In this document: piece by piece, positions 16,512-25,120 of the stretch | How the letters are laid out: each line of letters opens with the position of its first letter | Numbering within the stretch: the stretch's first letter is position 1 | Source of the DNA: Chloroflexia bacterium SDU3-3 | GTDB lineage: Bacteria > Chloroflexota > Chloroflexia > Chloroflexales > Roseiflexaceae | Direction of reading: 5' to 3' | Length of the DNA stretch: 64,000 nt | NCBI GenBank assembly: GCA_009268125.1 | Contig: WBOU01000003.1 | Coordinates: 62,001-126,000 of the forward strand | Notes under the pieces: generated by a model | What the model was told of the DNA's origin: nothing | What the model saw: only the letters and a program-made list of their open reading frames with translations | Databases searched by the model: none | Made by a program: the position numbers and the translations under genes

Positions 16512-16557
16512 AAAACCAGCGCGATCGGGTAGTCTTTCACCCGACCGCGCTGGTTTT
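16512..16557 (+). terminator. Long hairpin terminator after the GAF kinase
   Basis: A 19-bp stem with one mismatch: AAAACCAGCGCGATCGGGT (16512-16530) pairs with 16539-16557, ending in TTTT. The 8-nt loop and flanking A/T runs make it usable in both directions. Confidence 0.8.
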
Positions 16558-16622
16558 CTGGTAAGATAGCCCCATCCAAAAGACGCCCCAGCCGTTTTCG
16601 GCGCAAGATCGCGGCAGAGCCT

Positions 16623-18221
16623 GTGCAACTGACAGAAGCCTTAACGTTCGACTCGCTGCGCAAAGCCAGCATCGTCGCTGGCGCGCCCGCCATCCAGCGC
16701 GAGGTGCGCTGGGTCCACGTGATCGACACCCCCGACCCCGCCGCGTGGGTGCGCCCCGGCATGCTGCTGCTGAGCACCGGCTACGCCTGGCCCCGCGAGG
16801 AGGCTGACCTGGTGGCCCTGCTGCGCGCCCTGGAGGCCCGTGGCATCGCCGCCATCGCCCTGGCTGTGCCCCAGTTCTTCACGCACTTCCCCACCTGCAT
16901 GCGCGAGGAGGCCGACCGCATCGGCCTGCCGCTGATCGAGATCCCGTGGGAGATCCCCTTCGCCCAGATCGCCGAGGAGCTGCTCCAGGCACTGGTGGTG
17001 CAGCAGTACCATCAGATCCAGCAGTCCGAGGTCATCCACCGCGCCCTCACCAGCGCGGCGGTGGAGGCCGAGAGCCTGCAGGACATCGCCGACGCGCTGG
17101 GGCGGCTGATCGACCGCGCGGTGACGATCGAGGACATGGAGGGCAGCCTGCTGGCCGCCCACCGCGCCCCGCAGATCGAGGACACCGTGCGCCTGCGCAC
17201 CCTAGAGGATGGCCGCACGCCCTCGGACTACGAGCATTTTCTGGAGCTGGGCGGCTACGCCGGGCAGCTGGCCGCCGCCTATGGCCCCGTGCGCATCCCT
17301 TCCGCCCCCGATATGGGCGCGACGGGCCGCGTGATCTGCCCCATCCGCCTGAAGCACGAGACGGTAGGCCGCATCTGGATCATCGAGGGCGCGCGCCCGC
17401 TCAGCGAGCTGGATCTGCGCGCCGCCGAGCAGGCCGCCTTCATCGCCGCGCTCCACATCCTGCACCAGCGCGAGCTGGAGACCCGCGAGGCCCGCGTGGG
17501 CTACGCCTTCCTCGACTCGCTGCTCGATGGGACGTTCGCCCATACCCCCCAGACCTTCGAGCGCGCCCGCCTGCTGGGCTTCGACCCCAGCGCCAGCTAC
17601 CACGTGGGCCTGTTCCAGCTGCACGTCGAGCTGCCGCTCTCCGCCGAGGCCTTCCAGCGCCGCGAGCGCCTGGCCACCCGCCTGCGCCAGCGGCTCGCCC
17701 GCGTGGGCGGCCCGGCCCTGCTCTCGCTCAACGGCGACCAGATCCCCTTCCTGCTGCCTCAGGGCGCGCCCGGCGAGCAGATCTGGGCCGAGCTGGCCGC
17801 CGATGATGTGTCGCTCACCATCAGCCGCGTGCGCCAGGGCGTCGCGGGCATCCAGCAGAGCTACCGCGACATCCAGTCGCTCATCCCGCTGATCGGCGCG
17901 GGCAGCTTTGTGCCCGCCGAGCGGCTGCTGCTGCCCCGCGTGCTGGGCGGCGACCAGGCCGCCCAGGCCGATTTCCTCGACGAGCTGCTCGGCCCGCTGG
18001 AGCAGGCCCGCAGCGGCCAGACCCTGATCGCCACGCTGGTGGAGTTTGCCAACCATGGCTTCCACCTGGCCCAGGCGGCCCAGGCCCTGTTCATCCACCC
18101 CAAGACCCTGCGCTACCGCCTTGAGCGCATCGCCGAGATCAGCCACCTCGACCTGAATGACTCGGATACCCGCTTCCGCATCCAGCTCGCCGCCCAGCTG
18201 CTGCGCCTGCGACCACACTAG
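16623..18221 (+). CDS. PucR-family transcriptional regulator
   Basis: A 532-residue regulator starting at GTG 16623. The N-terminal PucR domain (about 1-125) has the typical REVRWVHVIDTPDPAAWVRP and LLLSTGYAW motifs. A GAF-like/CdaR middle region follows (RVICPIRLKHETVGRIWII). The C-terminal PucR-type HTH reads FANHGFHLAQAAQALFIHPKTLRYRLERI. PucR proteins usually control purine, amino-acid or amine catabolism. The nearest metabolic gene is the downstream aminotransferase on the same strand (about 680 bp away across a repeat array), a candidate target by inference only. Confidence 0.9.
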   Translation: MQLTEALTFDSLRKASIVAGAPAIQREVRWVHVIDTPDPAAWVRPGMLLLSTGYAWPREEADLVALLRALEARGIAAIALAVPQFFTHFPTCMREEADRIGLPLIEIPWEIPFAQIAEELLQALVVQQYHQIQQSEVIHRALTSAAVEAESLQDIADALGRLIDRAVTIEDMEGSLLAAHRAPQIEDTVRLRTLEDGRTPSDYEHFLELGGYAGQLAAAYGPVRIPSAPDMGATGRVICPIRLKHETVGRIWIIEGARPLSELDLRAAEQAAFIAALHILHQRELETREARVGYAFLDSLLDGTFAHTPQTFERARLLGFDPSASYHVGLFQLHVELPLSAEAFQRRERLATRLRQRLARVGGPALLSLNGDQIPFLLPQGAPGEQIWAELAADDVSLTISRVRQGVAGIQQSYRDIQSLIPLIGAGSFVPAERLLLPRVLGGDQAAQADFLDELLGPLEQARSGQTLIATLVEFANHGFHLAQAAQALFIHPKTLRYRLERIAEISHLDLNDSDTRFRIQLAAQLLRLRPH

Positions 18222-18270
18222 GTCTGGGGGCACCCCTGCAGCACGGCCCTCCACATCCCCGCTAAAGACA

Positions 18271-18350
18271 CGTTTTGCACGCCATGATCGATTACTGGCA
18301 CTGCATTGTCATTTTTTGCACTGCATGATTATTTTTTGCGCTGCATGATC
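18271..18350 (+). repeat. Left block of 20-bp tandem units (4 copies)
   Basis: Four diverged 20-bp units at 18271, 18291, 18311 and 18331. The clearest two are ATTTTTTGCACTGCATGATT and ATTTTTTGCGCTGCATGATC. Three related units reappear on the far side of the 21-bp array. A 20-bp period shifts the reading frame at each unit, arguing against coding. Confidence 0.7.
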
Positions 18351-18599
18351 ACTCACCCGCACCCCTCGATCACTCACCCGCACTCCTCGATCACTCACCC
18401 GCACCCCTCGATCACTCACCCGCACTCCTCGATCACTCACCCGCACTCCTCGATCACTCACCCGCACTCCTCGATCACTCACCCGCACCCCTCGATCACT
18501 CACCCGCACCCCTCGATCACTCACCCGCACTCCTCGATCACTCACCCGCACCCCTCGATCACTCACCCGCACCCCTCGATCACTCACCCGCACCCCTCG
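18348..18599 (+). repeat. 21-bp minisatellite, 12 units
   Basis: Twelve head-to-tail units of ATCACTCACCCGCA followed by CYCCTCG, 21 bp each, differing only at one C/T position. The order of the C and T variants is C T C T T T C C T C C C. The period equals seven codons, so frames stay open on both strands, but there is no ribosome site or codon bias suggesting a gene. Confidence 0.9.
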
Positions 18600-18602
18600 A
18601 TC

Positions 18603-18662
18603 ACTTTTTGCGCTGCATGAGCACTTTTTAGGCTGTATGAGCACTTTTTGCCCAATCATCGC
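18603..18662 (+). repeat. Right block of 20-bp tandem units (3 copies)
   Basis: Units at 18603, 18623 and 18643: ACTTTTTGCGCTGCATGAGC, ACTTTTTAGGCTGTATGAGC and a decayed third copy. They match the left-hand block and bracket the 21-bp array. Confidence 0.7.
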
Positions 18663-18903
18663 CCCTCAGCTGCACGACATCGCCGCTCACCCGCATAGCA
18701 CGAGCGCCGCCGCTTTATCCGCACGGCGATATGTTCGCATGGCAGTCTTATCCCTAAGGGGAATAGTAATCGCCTAGCGAACCCGCTACACTCAGCGCAG
18801 ACCTCGGCAAAAAGACAGCGAGCATTAATGGCCCAAGCGGCGCAGGCAAGCGGCCAGGGGCCACATGTTCCAGCGCCACGCCGGGCCAAAAGGAGCAGCA
18901 CAC

Positions 18904-20196
18904 ATGGTTGTCGCAGAAACACGCACCGATAGCCTCCAATCCCTGCGCGAGGCGGTGCTGCCGCGCGGGCTATCGACCGCCCACCCGATCATCGTTGCTC
19001 GGGCCGAGGGTTCGCGGGTGTGGGATGTGGACGGACGCGAGTACATCGACTTTGCGGGCGGGATCGGCGTGCTGAACGTGGGCCACAACCACCCCCAGGT
19101 GGTGCAGGCGGTGAAGGCCCAGCTTGAGCGGGTGGTGCACACCTGCTTCCAGGTGGCCATGTACGAGCCATACCTGCGCCTGGCCGAGCGCCTGGCCGCC
19201 CTGGCCCCCGGCGAGGAGGCCAAGAAGGTTATCCTGCTTTCCACCGGGGCCGAGGCGGTGGAGAATGCGGTAAAAATTGCCCGCAGCGCCACCGGGCGCA
19301 GCGCCATCATCAGCTTCAACCGCAGCTTCCACGGGCGCACCCTGCTGGGGATGACGCTGAACGGCAAGACCACGCCCTACCAGCAAAACTTTGGCCCCTT
19401 CGCGCCGGATGTGTTTCACACGCCCTACCCCATGGAGTACCGGGGCTGGACCAGCGAGCGGGCCATCGAAGCGCTAGAAGAGCTGTTCGCCACCCAGGTC
19501 GCCCCCGAGCGGGTGGCAGCCATCCTGATCGAGCCAGTGATGGGCGAGGGTGGCTTTGTGCCAGCGCCCGCCGCCTTTCTGCAAACCCTGCGCGAGATCG
19601 CCACGCGCCACGGCATCCTGCTGATCGCCGACGAGGTGCAGAGCGGCTTCGGGCGCACATCCAAGCTGTTTGCCATCGAGCACAGCGGCGTGGTGCCCGA
19701 CCTGATCACGGTGGCCAAGAGCCTGGCGGGCGGCCTGCCGCTCTCGGCGGTGATCGGCAGGGCCGACCTGATGGACGCGCCCAACCCTGGCGGGCTGGGT
19801 GGCACCTACGCCGGTAACCCGCTGGCCTGCGCCGCCGCCCTGGCGGTGCTGGATCTGTTCGAGCACGGCCTGCTTGATCAGGCCGAAAGGCTAGGCGGCA
19901 AGCTGGAGTCCCGGCTTGCCGCCTTCTACGACATGTTCCCCCAGGTGGGCGAGGCGCGCGGACTGGGGGCCATGCGGGCGATCGAGTTTGTGCGCGACCG
20001 CCAGAGCCGGGCCGAAGACCCCGAGATCGTCAAGCGCATCATCGTGAGCGCCCGCGAGCGCGGCCTCATCCTGCTAAGCGCGGGGCTGCACGGCAACGTC
20101 ATCCGCATCCACGCGCCGCTCACCACCGAGGATGCCGTGCTTGAGCGCGGCATGGACATCCTGGAAGAAGCGATCCGCGAGGCCGCACGCGCCTAG
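18904..20196 (+). CDS. gabT: PLP-dependent class III aminotransferase, 4-aminobutyrate aminotransferase-like
   Basis: A 430-residue fold-type I aminotransferase. Key features are FAGGIGVLNVGHNHP near the N-terminus, STGAEAVENAVKIAR (cofactor phosphate site), SFHGRT, DEVQSGFGRT (Asp contacting the pyridine N) and the Schiff-base Lys272 in ITVAKSLAGGLP. GGTYAGNPLA then closes the site. Length and motifs fit GabT/ornithine-type enzymes; exact substrate (GABA, ornithine or similar) is not certain. Start 18904 is chosen because AAGGAG lies 9 nt upstream. The PucR regulator upstream could control it. Confidence 0.85.
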   Translation: MVVAETRTDSLQSLREAVLPRGLSTAHPIIVARAEGSRVWDVDGREYIDFAGGIGVLNVGHNHPQVVQAVKAQLERVVHTCFQVAMYEPYLRLAERLAALAPGEEAKKVILLSTGAEAVENAVKIARSATGRSAIISFNRSFHGRTLLGMTLNGKTTPYQQNFGPFAPDVFHTPYPMEYRGWTSERAIEALEELFATQVAPERVAAILIEPVMGEGGFVPAPAAFLQTLREIATRHGILLIADEVQSGFGRTSKLFAIEHSGVVPDLITVAKSLAGGLPLSAVIGRADLMDAPNPGGLGGTYAGNPLACAAALAVLDLFEHGLLDQAERLGGKLESRLAAFYDMFPQVGEARGLGAMRAIEFVRDRQSRAEDPEIVKRIIVSARERGLILLSAGLHGNVIRIHAPLTTEDAVLERGMDILEEAIREAARA

Positions 20197-20206
20197 CCCC
20201 GCCCAT

Positions 20207-20244
20207 GTGCGAATTCGCACCGCCGCACGGGTGCGATAGCGCAC
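20207..20244 (+). promoter_or_regulatory. Tandem palindromic operator candidates upstream of the ABC importer
   Basis: Two 14-bp dyads with identical outer arms, GTGCGAATTCGCAC (20207-20220) and GTGCGATAGCGCAC (20231-20244), centres 24 bp apart. They lie about 110-145 bp before the importer start and just upstream of a possible -10 TACAAT (20267-20272). The layout suggests cooperative binding of a dimeric repressor or activator; identity unknown. Confidence 0.5.
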
Positions 20245-20352
20245 CGCACGCTCGCCGCACTCCTTCTACAATCAAACTATCTTCATCCCAGGCACGCCAG
20301 CAGCTGCGGCACGCCTGGGATGCGCTTTGATACAGAAGGAGAACCCAGACCC

Positions 20353-21939
20353 ATGCGACGCCCCCTGTTCTTCGCAGCCCGCGCCGCCGCTGTGGCGGCG
20401 GTGCTTTCAGCCTGCGGCGGCACCCCGGCCAGCCCCAGCATGCCCAGCGCTGCCTCTGGTCAAGCCGCCAGCGCCGCGCCCAGCAATAGACCCCTGCGCA
20501 TCGGCACGCCCTTCCTCAGCGCGCCACTCGACCCGCTGAGCGGCGGCGGGTTCCACGCCATCCAGTTTGGCGTGGGCGAGACCCTGACGCGGCTGGATGA
20601 CCAGTTTGCGGCGGTGCCCTGGCTGGCCGAGGCGATCGCGCAGCGCGACGAGACCACCTGGGCGATCACGCTGCGCCAGGGCGCGCTGTTCCAGGATGGC
20701 GCACCAGTCACCGCCGAGGCCGTCAAGCGCTCGCTTGAGCGCGCGGTGGAAGGTGTGGCCGGGGCCAAGGCCTTGCTGGGTGCCGCCCAGATCGTGGCCA
20801 GCGACGAGCGCACCGTGCAGATCACCACCAGCCGCGCTAGCCCGCTGCTGCCCAACATCCTGACCGACCCGGCCTTTATCATTGTCAATGCCGATGCCGC
20901 CCAGCAGCAGGGCGACGCCTTCGCGCTCAAGCCAGTGATGACCGGCGTCTACCAGGTGGCCGAGTTCGCGGTCGATCAGCGCCTGGTGCTGCAGGCCAAC
21001 CCGCGCTACTGGGGCGGCGTGGCCAAGACCAGCCGCGTGGAGGTCACGGTGCTGGCCGAGGCCAGCGCGCGCATCCTGGGGCTGCAGAGCGGCGAGCTTG
21101 ACATCGCCGTAGACCTGCGGCCCGAGAGCGTGGATGTGGCCAGCGCCAGCCCCGAGCTGAAGGTGGTGCACGCGCAGCCAATCTCGACGATCTTCATGTA
21201 TCTCAATGAGCAGCGGCCCGCGCTGGCCGATCTGCGGGTGCGCCAGGCCATCGCCCACGCCATCCCCCAGCGCGACGTGCTGGTGAGCGCGGTGCTGCGC
21301 GGCCAAGGCCTGCCCGCCGCCGGGCAGATCCCGCCCAGCATCCTGGCCTGCCAAAACGCCCAGGCTCCGGCCTACGACCTAGAGAAGGCCAAGCAGCTGC
21401 TGGCCGAGGCTGGCTACGCCGACAGCGACGGCGACGGCGTGGTGGAAACGGGCGGCGCGCCGCTGAAACTGCTGGTGGTCAGCTACCCGCAGCGCCCGGC
21501 GCTTACCCCGATGGCCGAGATCATCCAGGCCAGCCTCAAGCAGGCGGGCATCGCCATGGAGATCCAGAGCACCGAGCAGATCAACAGCACCCTGAGCGCT
21601 GGCGGTTGGGATGGCGCGATGTACTTCAACAACATGGCCGCCACCGGCGACGCCTATGGCTCGCTGGATGCGTTCTTCCGCACGGGCGGCGCGGCCAACC
21701 GTGGCGGCTACAGCAGCGTGAGCATCGACCAGCAGCTCGATGCGCTCCAGCCAGTGAGCGACCGCGCCGCCCGCACCGCCCAGGCCTGCGCCATCCAGCA
21801 GCAGCTGCTGGATGAGGCCGCCACCATCCCGCTGGCCTACCCCAACTACTCCTACGGCGTCTCCAGGCAGGTCGGCGGCTTCGACACGGCGCACCCCTTC
21901 TTCCTCTACTTCCTGAACGGGGGCTTCAGCATCGCATGA
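20353..21939 (+). CDS. ABC importer substrate-binding lipoprotein, family 5 (peptide/nickel type)
   Basis: A 528-residue extracytoplasmic binding protein. Signal peptide and lipobox LSAC (Cys21) are followed by the SBP_bac_5 fold: PLRIGTPFLSAPLDPL, TLTRLDDQFAAVPWLAE, TWAITLRQGALFQDGAPVTAEAVKRS and FDSADSDGDG-like GYADSDGDGVVETGGAPLKL. It probably binds oligopeptides, nickel chelates or another small ligand. Start 20353 has AGAAGGAG upstream. Its stop overlaps the permease start (ATGA), showing translational coupling. No ATPase genes accompany the operon. Confidence 0.85.
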   Translation: MRRPLFFAARAAAVAAVLSACGGTPASPSMPSAASGQAASAAPSNRPLRIGTPFLSAPLDPLSGGGFHAIQFGVGETLTRLDDQFAAVPWLAEAIAQRDETTWAITLRQGALFQDGAPVTAEAVKRSLERAVEGVAGAKALLGAAQIVASDERTVQITTSRASPLLPNILTDPAFIIVNADAAQQQGDAFALKPVMTGVYQVAEFAVDQRLVLQANPRYWGGVAKTSRVEVTVLAEASARILGLQSGELDIAVDLRPESVDVASASPELKVVHAQPISTIFMYLNEQRPALADLRVRQAIAHAIPQRDVLVSAVLRGQGLPAAGQIPPSILACQNAQAPAYDLEKAKQLLAEAGYADSDGDGVVETGGAPLKLLVVSYPQRPALTPMAEIIQASLKQAGIAMEIQSTEQINSTLSAGGWDGAMYFNNMAATGDAYGSLDAFFRTGGAANRGGYSSVSIDQQLDALQPVSDRAARTAQACAIQQQLLDEAATIPLAYPNYSYGVSRQVGGFDTAHPFFLYFLNGGFSIA

Positions 21940-22877
21940 TCGGCTATCTTTTTCGGCGGCTGCTGGCCACAGCGGGGGTGCTGCTGGGCATCTCGGCGCT
22001 GGCTTTCGGCCTCTCGGCGCTGGCCCCCGGCGACCCCGCCGAGATCCTGCTGGTGATGCGGATGGAAGGCAGCACCCCCAGCAAAGCGGCCATCGAATCG
22101 TTCCGGCACGAGCTAGGCCTGAGCCAGCCCGCCCCGCTGCGCTACACGCGCTGGCTGGCCCGCACGGCCCAGGGCGACCTCGGCACATCCTACCGCAGCG
22201 GCAGGCCGGTGGCCGCCGAGATCGCGGCGCGGCTGCCCGCCACCCTGGCGCTGGCCGCCAGCAGCATGGCGCTGGCGGCGCTGGTCGGGGTGCCGCTGGG
22301 CGTGCTCGCGGCCATCCAGCGCGGCGGCGTGATCGACCGCGCGGGGCTGGCGCTGGCAACCCTGGGGGCCAGCATGCCCAGCTACCTGCTGGCGCTGCTG
22401 CTGGTGCTGCTGTTCGCGGCGGCGCTGGGCTGGCTGCCCGCCTTTGGCTATGGCACGCCGCGCCACATGGTGCTGCCCAGCGTAGCCCTGGCCGCCGGGG
22501 TGGCCACCACGGTGTTGCGGCTGGTGCGCGCCAGCATGCTGGAGGCCCTGAGGCAGGACTACGTGCGGCTGGCCCGCGCCAAGGGCCTGGCCGAGTGGCG
22601 CGTGGTTGGCGGGCACGTGCTGCGCAACGCCGCCGCGCCGATCATCACCGCGCTGGCCATGAGCGCGGGCAGGCTGCTGAGCGGCGCGGTGGTGGTGGAG
22701 CGGATCTTCGCGTGGCCGGGGGTGGGCCGCTACGCGGTGGATGCGATCAGCGCCCGCGACTACCCGGTGATCCAGGGTGTGATGGTCTACATGGCCGCGA
22801 TCTTCGCGCTGGTGAACCTGCTGGCCGACCTGCTCTGCGGCTGGCTCGACCCGCGCATCACCGATAGGCAGGCCTAG
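21936..22877 (+). CDS. ABC importer permease, DppB/NikB type
   Basis: A 313-residue inner-membrane permease with about six helices. The N-terminal MIGYLFRRLLATAGVLLGISALAF is the family entry, and the EAA loop reads DYVRLARAKGLAEWRVVGGHVLRNAAAPII (the site that docks the ATPase). VVVERIFAWPGVGRYAVDAI and DYPVIQGVMVYMA follow. It overlaps the binding-protein gene by 4 nt and is followed 1 nt later by the second permease. Confidence 0.9.
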   Translation: MIGYLFRRLLATAGVLLGISALAFGLSALAPGDPAEILLVMRMEGSTPSKAAIESFRHELGLSQPAPLRYTRWLARTAQGDLGTSYRSGRPVAAEIAARLPATLALAASSMALAALVGVPLGVLAAIQRGGVIDRAGLALATLGASMPSYLLALLLVLLFAAALGWLPAFGYGTPRHMVLPSVALAAGVATTVLRLVRASMLEALRQDYVRLARAKGLAEWRVVGGHVLRNAAAPIITALAMSAGRLLSGAVVVERIFAWPGVGRYAVDAISARDYPVIQGVMVYMAAIFALVNLLADLLCGWLDPRITDRQA

Positions 22878-22878
22878 C

Positions 22879-23709
22879 ATGGCCCACGCGCGACGACGCC
22901 ATAGCCACCCGCCCGACATGCTGGCCGGGGCAGGCCTGCTGGCCCTAGTGGTCGCCCTCACGCTGGGGGCGCCCATGCTCGGCCTGGCCGACCCTGCCGA
23001 GCAGCACCTGCTCGATGCCTTCGGCGGGCCGAGCGCCGCCCACCCGCTGGGCACCGACCACCTGGGGCGCGACATGCTGGCCCGCCTAGCCTATGGCGGG
23101 CGGGCCACGCTGGCCACCGCCGCCGCCACTATGGTCGCCACGCTGGCCCTGGCCACCATGGCCGGGCTGGCGGCGGGCTACCTGGGCGGCTGGGCCGACG
23201 CCCTGCTAATGCGGCTGTGCGACCTGCTGATGGCCATCCCCGGCTTCATCCTCGCGGTGGCGGTGGCGGGCACCCTGGGCGGTGGCCTAGCCAGCGTGGT
23301 GCTGGCGCTCGCCATCACGGGCTGGACCCGCTACGCCCGCGTGATCCGCGCCGGGGTGCAGGTGGCTCGCAGGCAAGAGTATATCCAGGCTGCGCGGGCG
23401 CTGGGCTTCGCGCCGCCGCGCATCCTGCTGCGCCACATCCTGCCGAACATCGCCGGGCCGCTGGTAGTGCTGACCGCCGTCGACTGCGGCCAGATCATCC
23501 TCGCCATCGCGGGTCTGAACTTCCTGGGCCTGGGCACCCAGCCGCCCAGCCCCGAGTGGGGCGCGCTGCTGAACGACGCCCAGCCCTACATCCAGACCGA
23601 CCCGCAGCTGGTGCTGTGGCCCGCCGCCGCCCTGTTCGGCACCGCGCTGGGCTGCAACCTGCTGGGCGACGGCCTGCGCGACATGCTCGACCCCCAGCGC
23701 CGCCCCTAG
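22879..23709 (+). CDS. ABC importer permease, DppC/NikC type
   Basis: A 276-residue partner permease. HPLGTDHLGRDMLARLAYGGR is the signature of the DppC branch. The EAA loop reads EYIQAARALGFAPPRILLRHILPNI, and GLNFLGLGTQPPSPEWGALLND is also diagnostic. Complete length for the family. Last gene of the transcript before a hairpin; dppD/dppF-like ATPases, normally next, are absent. Confidence 0.9.
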   Translation: MAHARRRHSHPPDMLAGAGLLALVVALTLGAPMLGLADPAEQHLLDAFGGPSAAHPLGTDHLGRDMLARLAYGGRATLATAAATMVATLALATMAGLAAGYLGGWADALLMRLCDLLMAIPGFILAVAVAGTLGGGLASVVLALAITGWTRYARVIRAGVQVARRQEYIQAARALGFAPPRILLRHILPNIAGPLVVLTAVDCGQIILAIAGLNFLGLGTQPPSPEWGALLNDAQPYIQTDPQLVLWPAAALFGTALGCNLLGDGLRDMLDPQRRP

Positions 23710-23718
23710 GCACGCCAA

Positions 23719-23746
23719 AGGCGGCGCGGTCCACCCCACGCCGCCT
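23719..23746. terminator. Hairpin between converging permease and MFS genes
   Basis: Perfect 8-bp stem AGGCGGCG / CGCCGCCT with a 12-nt loop, 10 nt past the permease stop codon and 24 nt from the convergent MFS stop. No strong U-tract. Confidence 0.5.
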
Positions 23747-23769
23747 CCAGCCACTGCACGAGGCCAACC

Positions 23770-25041
23770 CTAGGCCGCAGGCGCGGCTACCAGCCGCCCC
23801 AGCCTGCGCAGCTCGGGGAAGGCCAGGGCGATCAGCACCACCACGGCCAGCGTGCCAAAGCCGCCAAACACCACCGACGCCACCGACGAGCCAAGCAGCG
23901 CCGCCACCGTGCCCGACTCGAAGGAGCCAAGCTCGTTGGAGATGCCCACAAACACGTAGTGCACCGCATTCACGCGCCCGCGCATCTCATCCGGCGTGCG
24001 GGTGAGCAGCAGCGTGCTGCGGATGACCACGCTGATGTTGTCGAGCGCGCCCAGCACCACCAGCATAGCCAGCGAGAGCGGGAAGAACGTGGAGACGCCA
24101 AACACCAGCGTCGCCACACCGAACCCGGCCACCGCATACAGCAGGGCGCGGCCCGCATGCTTCATAGGCGGCATATGCGCGATCAGGAAGGCCATCGCCA
24201 CCGCGCCGATCGAAGGCGCGGCGCGCATCACGCCGTAGCCCAGCTCGCCCACGTGCAGCACATCGCTGGCGTAGACTGGCAGCAGCGCCACCGCCCCGCC
24301 GAACAGCACCGCAAACATGTCGAGCGAGATCGAGGCCAGGATGATCTTGTTCTGCCACACGAAGCGCAGGCCCACCAGCATCGACGACATGGTCATCGGC
24401 TCGCCAGCGTGCTGGGCCGCCGTCTGCGCACGAATGGTGGAAAGCGCCAGTGCGACGCCCAGCAGGGTCACGCTGGAGAGGATGTAGACCAGCGTCGCGC
24501 CAGTGGGTAGGGCCAGCAGCAGCCCGCCCAGCGCCGGGCCGAGGATGGCTGACAGCTGCCAGGCGGTGCTCTGCCAGGTGGCCGCGTTGGCGTAGGCCTC
24601 GACGGGCACCACCTGGGCCTGAAGCGCCGAGAAAGCCGGGCTTTGGAAGGCCCGCCCGATGCCCATACCCAAGATGCACAGATAGATCAGCACAATCGGC
24701 CCCTGCACCCACGACAGGGCCGCCAGGGCCAAACTACATAGCGCCAGACCCGACATGGCCAGCACCACCACGCGCTTGCGGTCGGCGGTATCGGCGATGT
24801 GGCCCGCAGGCAGGGCCAGCAGCAGCACGGGGATGATCTGGACCAGGCCAACCAGGCCCAGGTCGAAGGGATTCTTGGTGCGGGCGTACAGCTCCCAGGC
24901 GATGGCGGCCCCCAGCATCTGCTCGGCGATCACCGAGAACAGCGTGCTGAAGAACAGCAGGCGGAAGTCGCGGAACCGCAGGGCCTGGTAGGCGTCGGGC
25001 CGGGCGGCGGGGGGTGAAGAGGGCGAATCGGCAGCGCTCAT
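23770..25041 (-). CDS. MFS exporter of the MFS_3 (EntS-like) family
   Basis: A 423-residue, twelve-helix major facilitator. It opens with ALRFRDFRLLFFSTLFSVIAEQM and has the loop-2/3 signature LPAGHIADTADRKRVVVLAM. GIGRAFQSPAFSALQAQVVP and a second-half TPDEMRGRVNAVHYVFVGISNELGSFESG are characteristic of EntS/MFS_3 proteins, which export siderophores or drugs. Start 25041 has GGAG 6 nt upstream. Substrate unknown. Confidence 0.85.
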   Translation of the reverse strand: MSAADSPSSPPAARPDAYQALRFRDFRLLFFSTLFSVIAEQMLGAAIAWELYARTKNPFDLGLVGLVQIIPVLLLALPAGHIADTADRKRVVVLAMSGLALCSLALAALSWVQGPIVLIYLCILGMGIGRAFQSPAFSALQAQVVPVEAYANAATWQSTAWQLSAILGPALGGLLLALPTGATLVYILSSVTLLGVALALSTIRAQTAAQHAGEPMTMSSMLVGLRFVWQNKIILASISLDMFAVLFGGAVALLPVYASDVLHVGELGYGVMRAAPSIGAVAMAFLIAHMPPMKHAGRALLYAVAGFGVATLVFGVSTFFPLSLAMLVVLGALDNISVVIRSTLLLTRTPDEMRGRVNAVHYVFVGISNELGSFESGTVAALLGSSVASVVFGGFGTLAVVVLIALAFPELRRLGRLVAAPAA

Positions 25042-25081
25042 GTGGTGCTCCAGCATAGCGGGGCGAGCAAAGGCGATAACA

Positions 25082-25120
25082 AAGACTGGCCTGCCTATGT
25101 GAGCATAGCAGGCCAGTCTT
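25082..25120 (-). terminator. Hairpin between the HEAT-protein gene and the MFS gene
   Basis: Arms AAGACTGGCCTGC plus TATG against CATA plus GCAGGCCAGTCTT: 17 pairs with one bulged C. TTTGTT follows in the minus direction. It lies 141 nt past the HEAT-gene stop codon and 41 nt before the MFS start, so it probably insulates the two. Confidence 0.6.

Larger units (their letters stand above)
18222..18903. other. Repeat-filled intergenic region between pucR-like and gabT-like genes
   Basis: Holds a composite tandem array (18271-18662, separate entries). Then come about 240 bp with no recognised gene, including a quasi-palindrome around TCCCTAAGGGGA near 18750. A Shine-Dalgarno AAGGAG serves the aminotransferase. 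No promoter consensus was convincing. Confidence 0.6.

Noticed and set aside
18306-18620. Frame encoding a THPHPSI heptapeptide-repeat protein
   Set aside because: The flanking 20-bp units would shift the frame, no Shine-Dalgarno precedes it, and composition follows the DNA repeat on both strands.
18271-18662. Possible CRISPR array
   Set aside because: Units are contiguous with no unique spacers, and no cas genes are present. It is a minisatellite.
20285-20319. Imperfect hairpin upstream of the ABC importer as a riboswitch
   Set aside because: Arms ATCCCAGGC / GCCTGGGAT with inner mismatches match no riboswitch consensus; more likely the gabT terminator.
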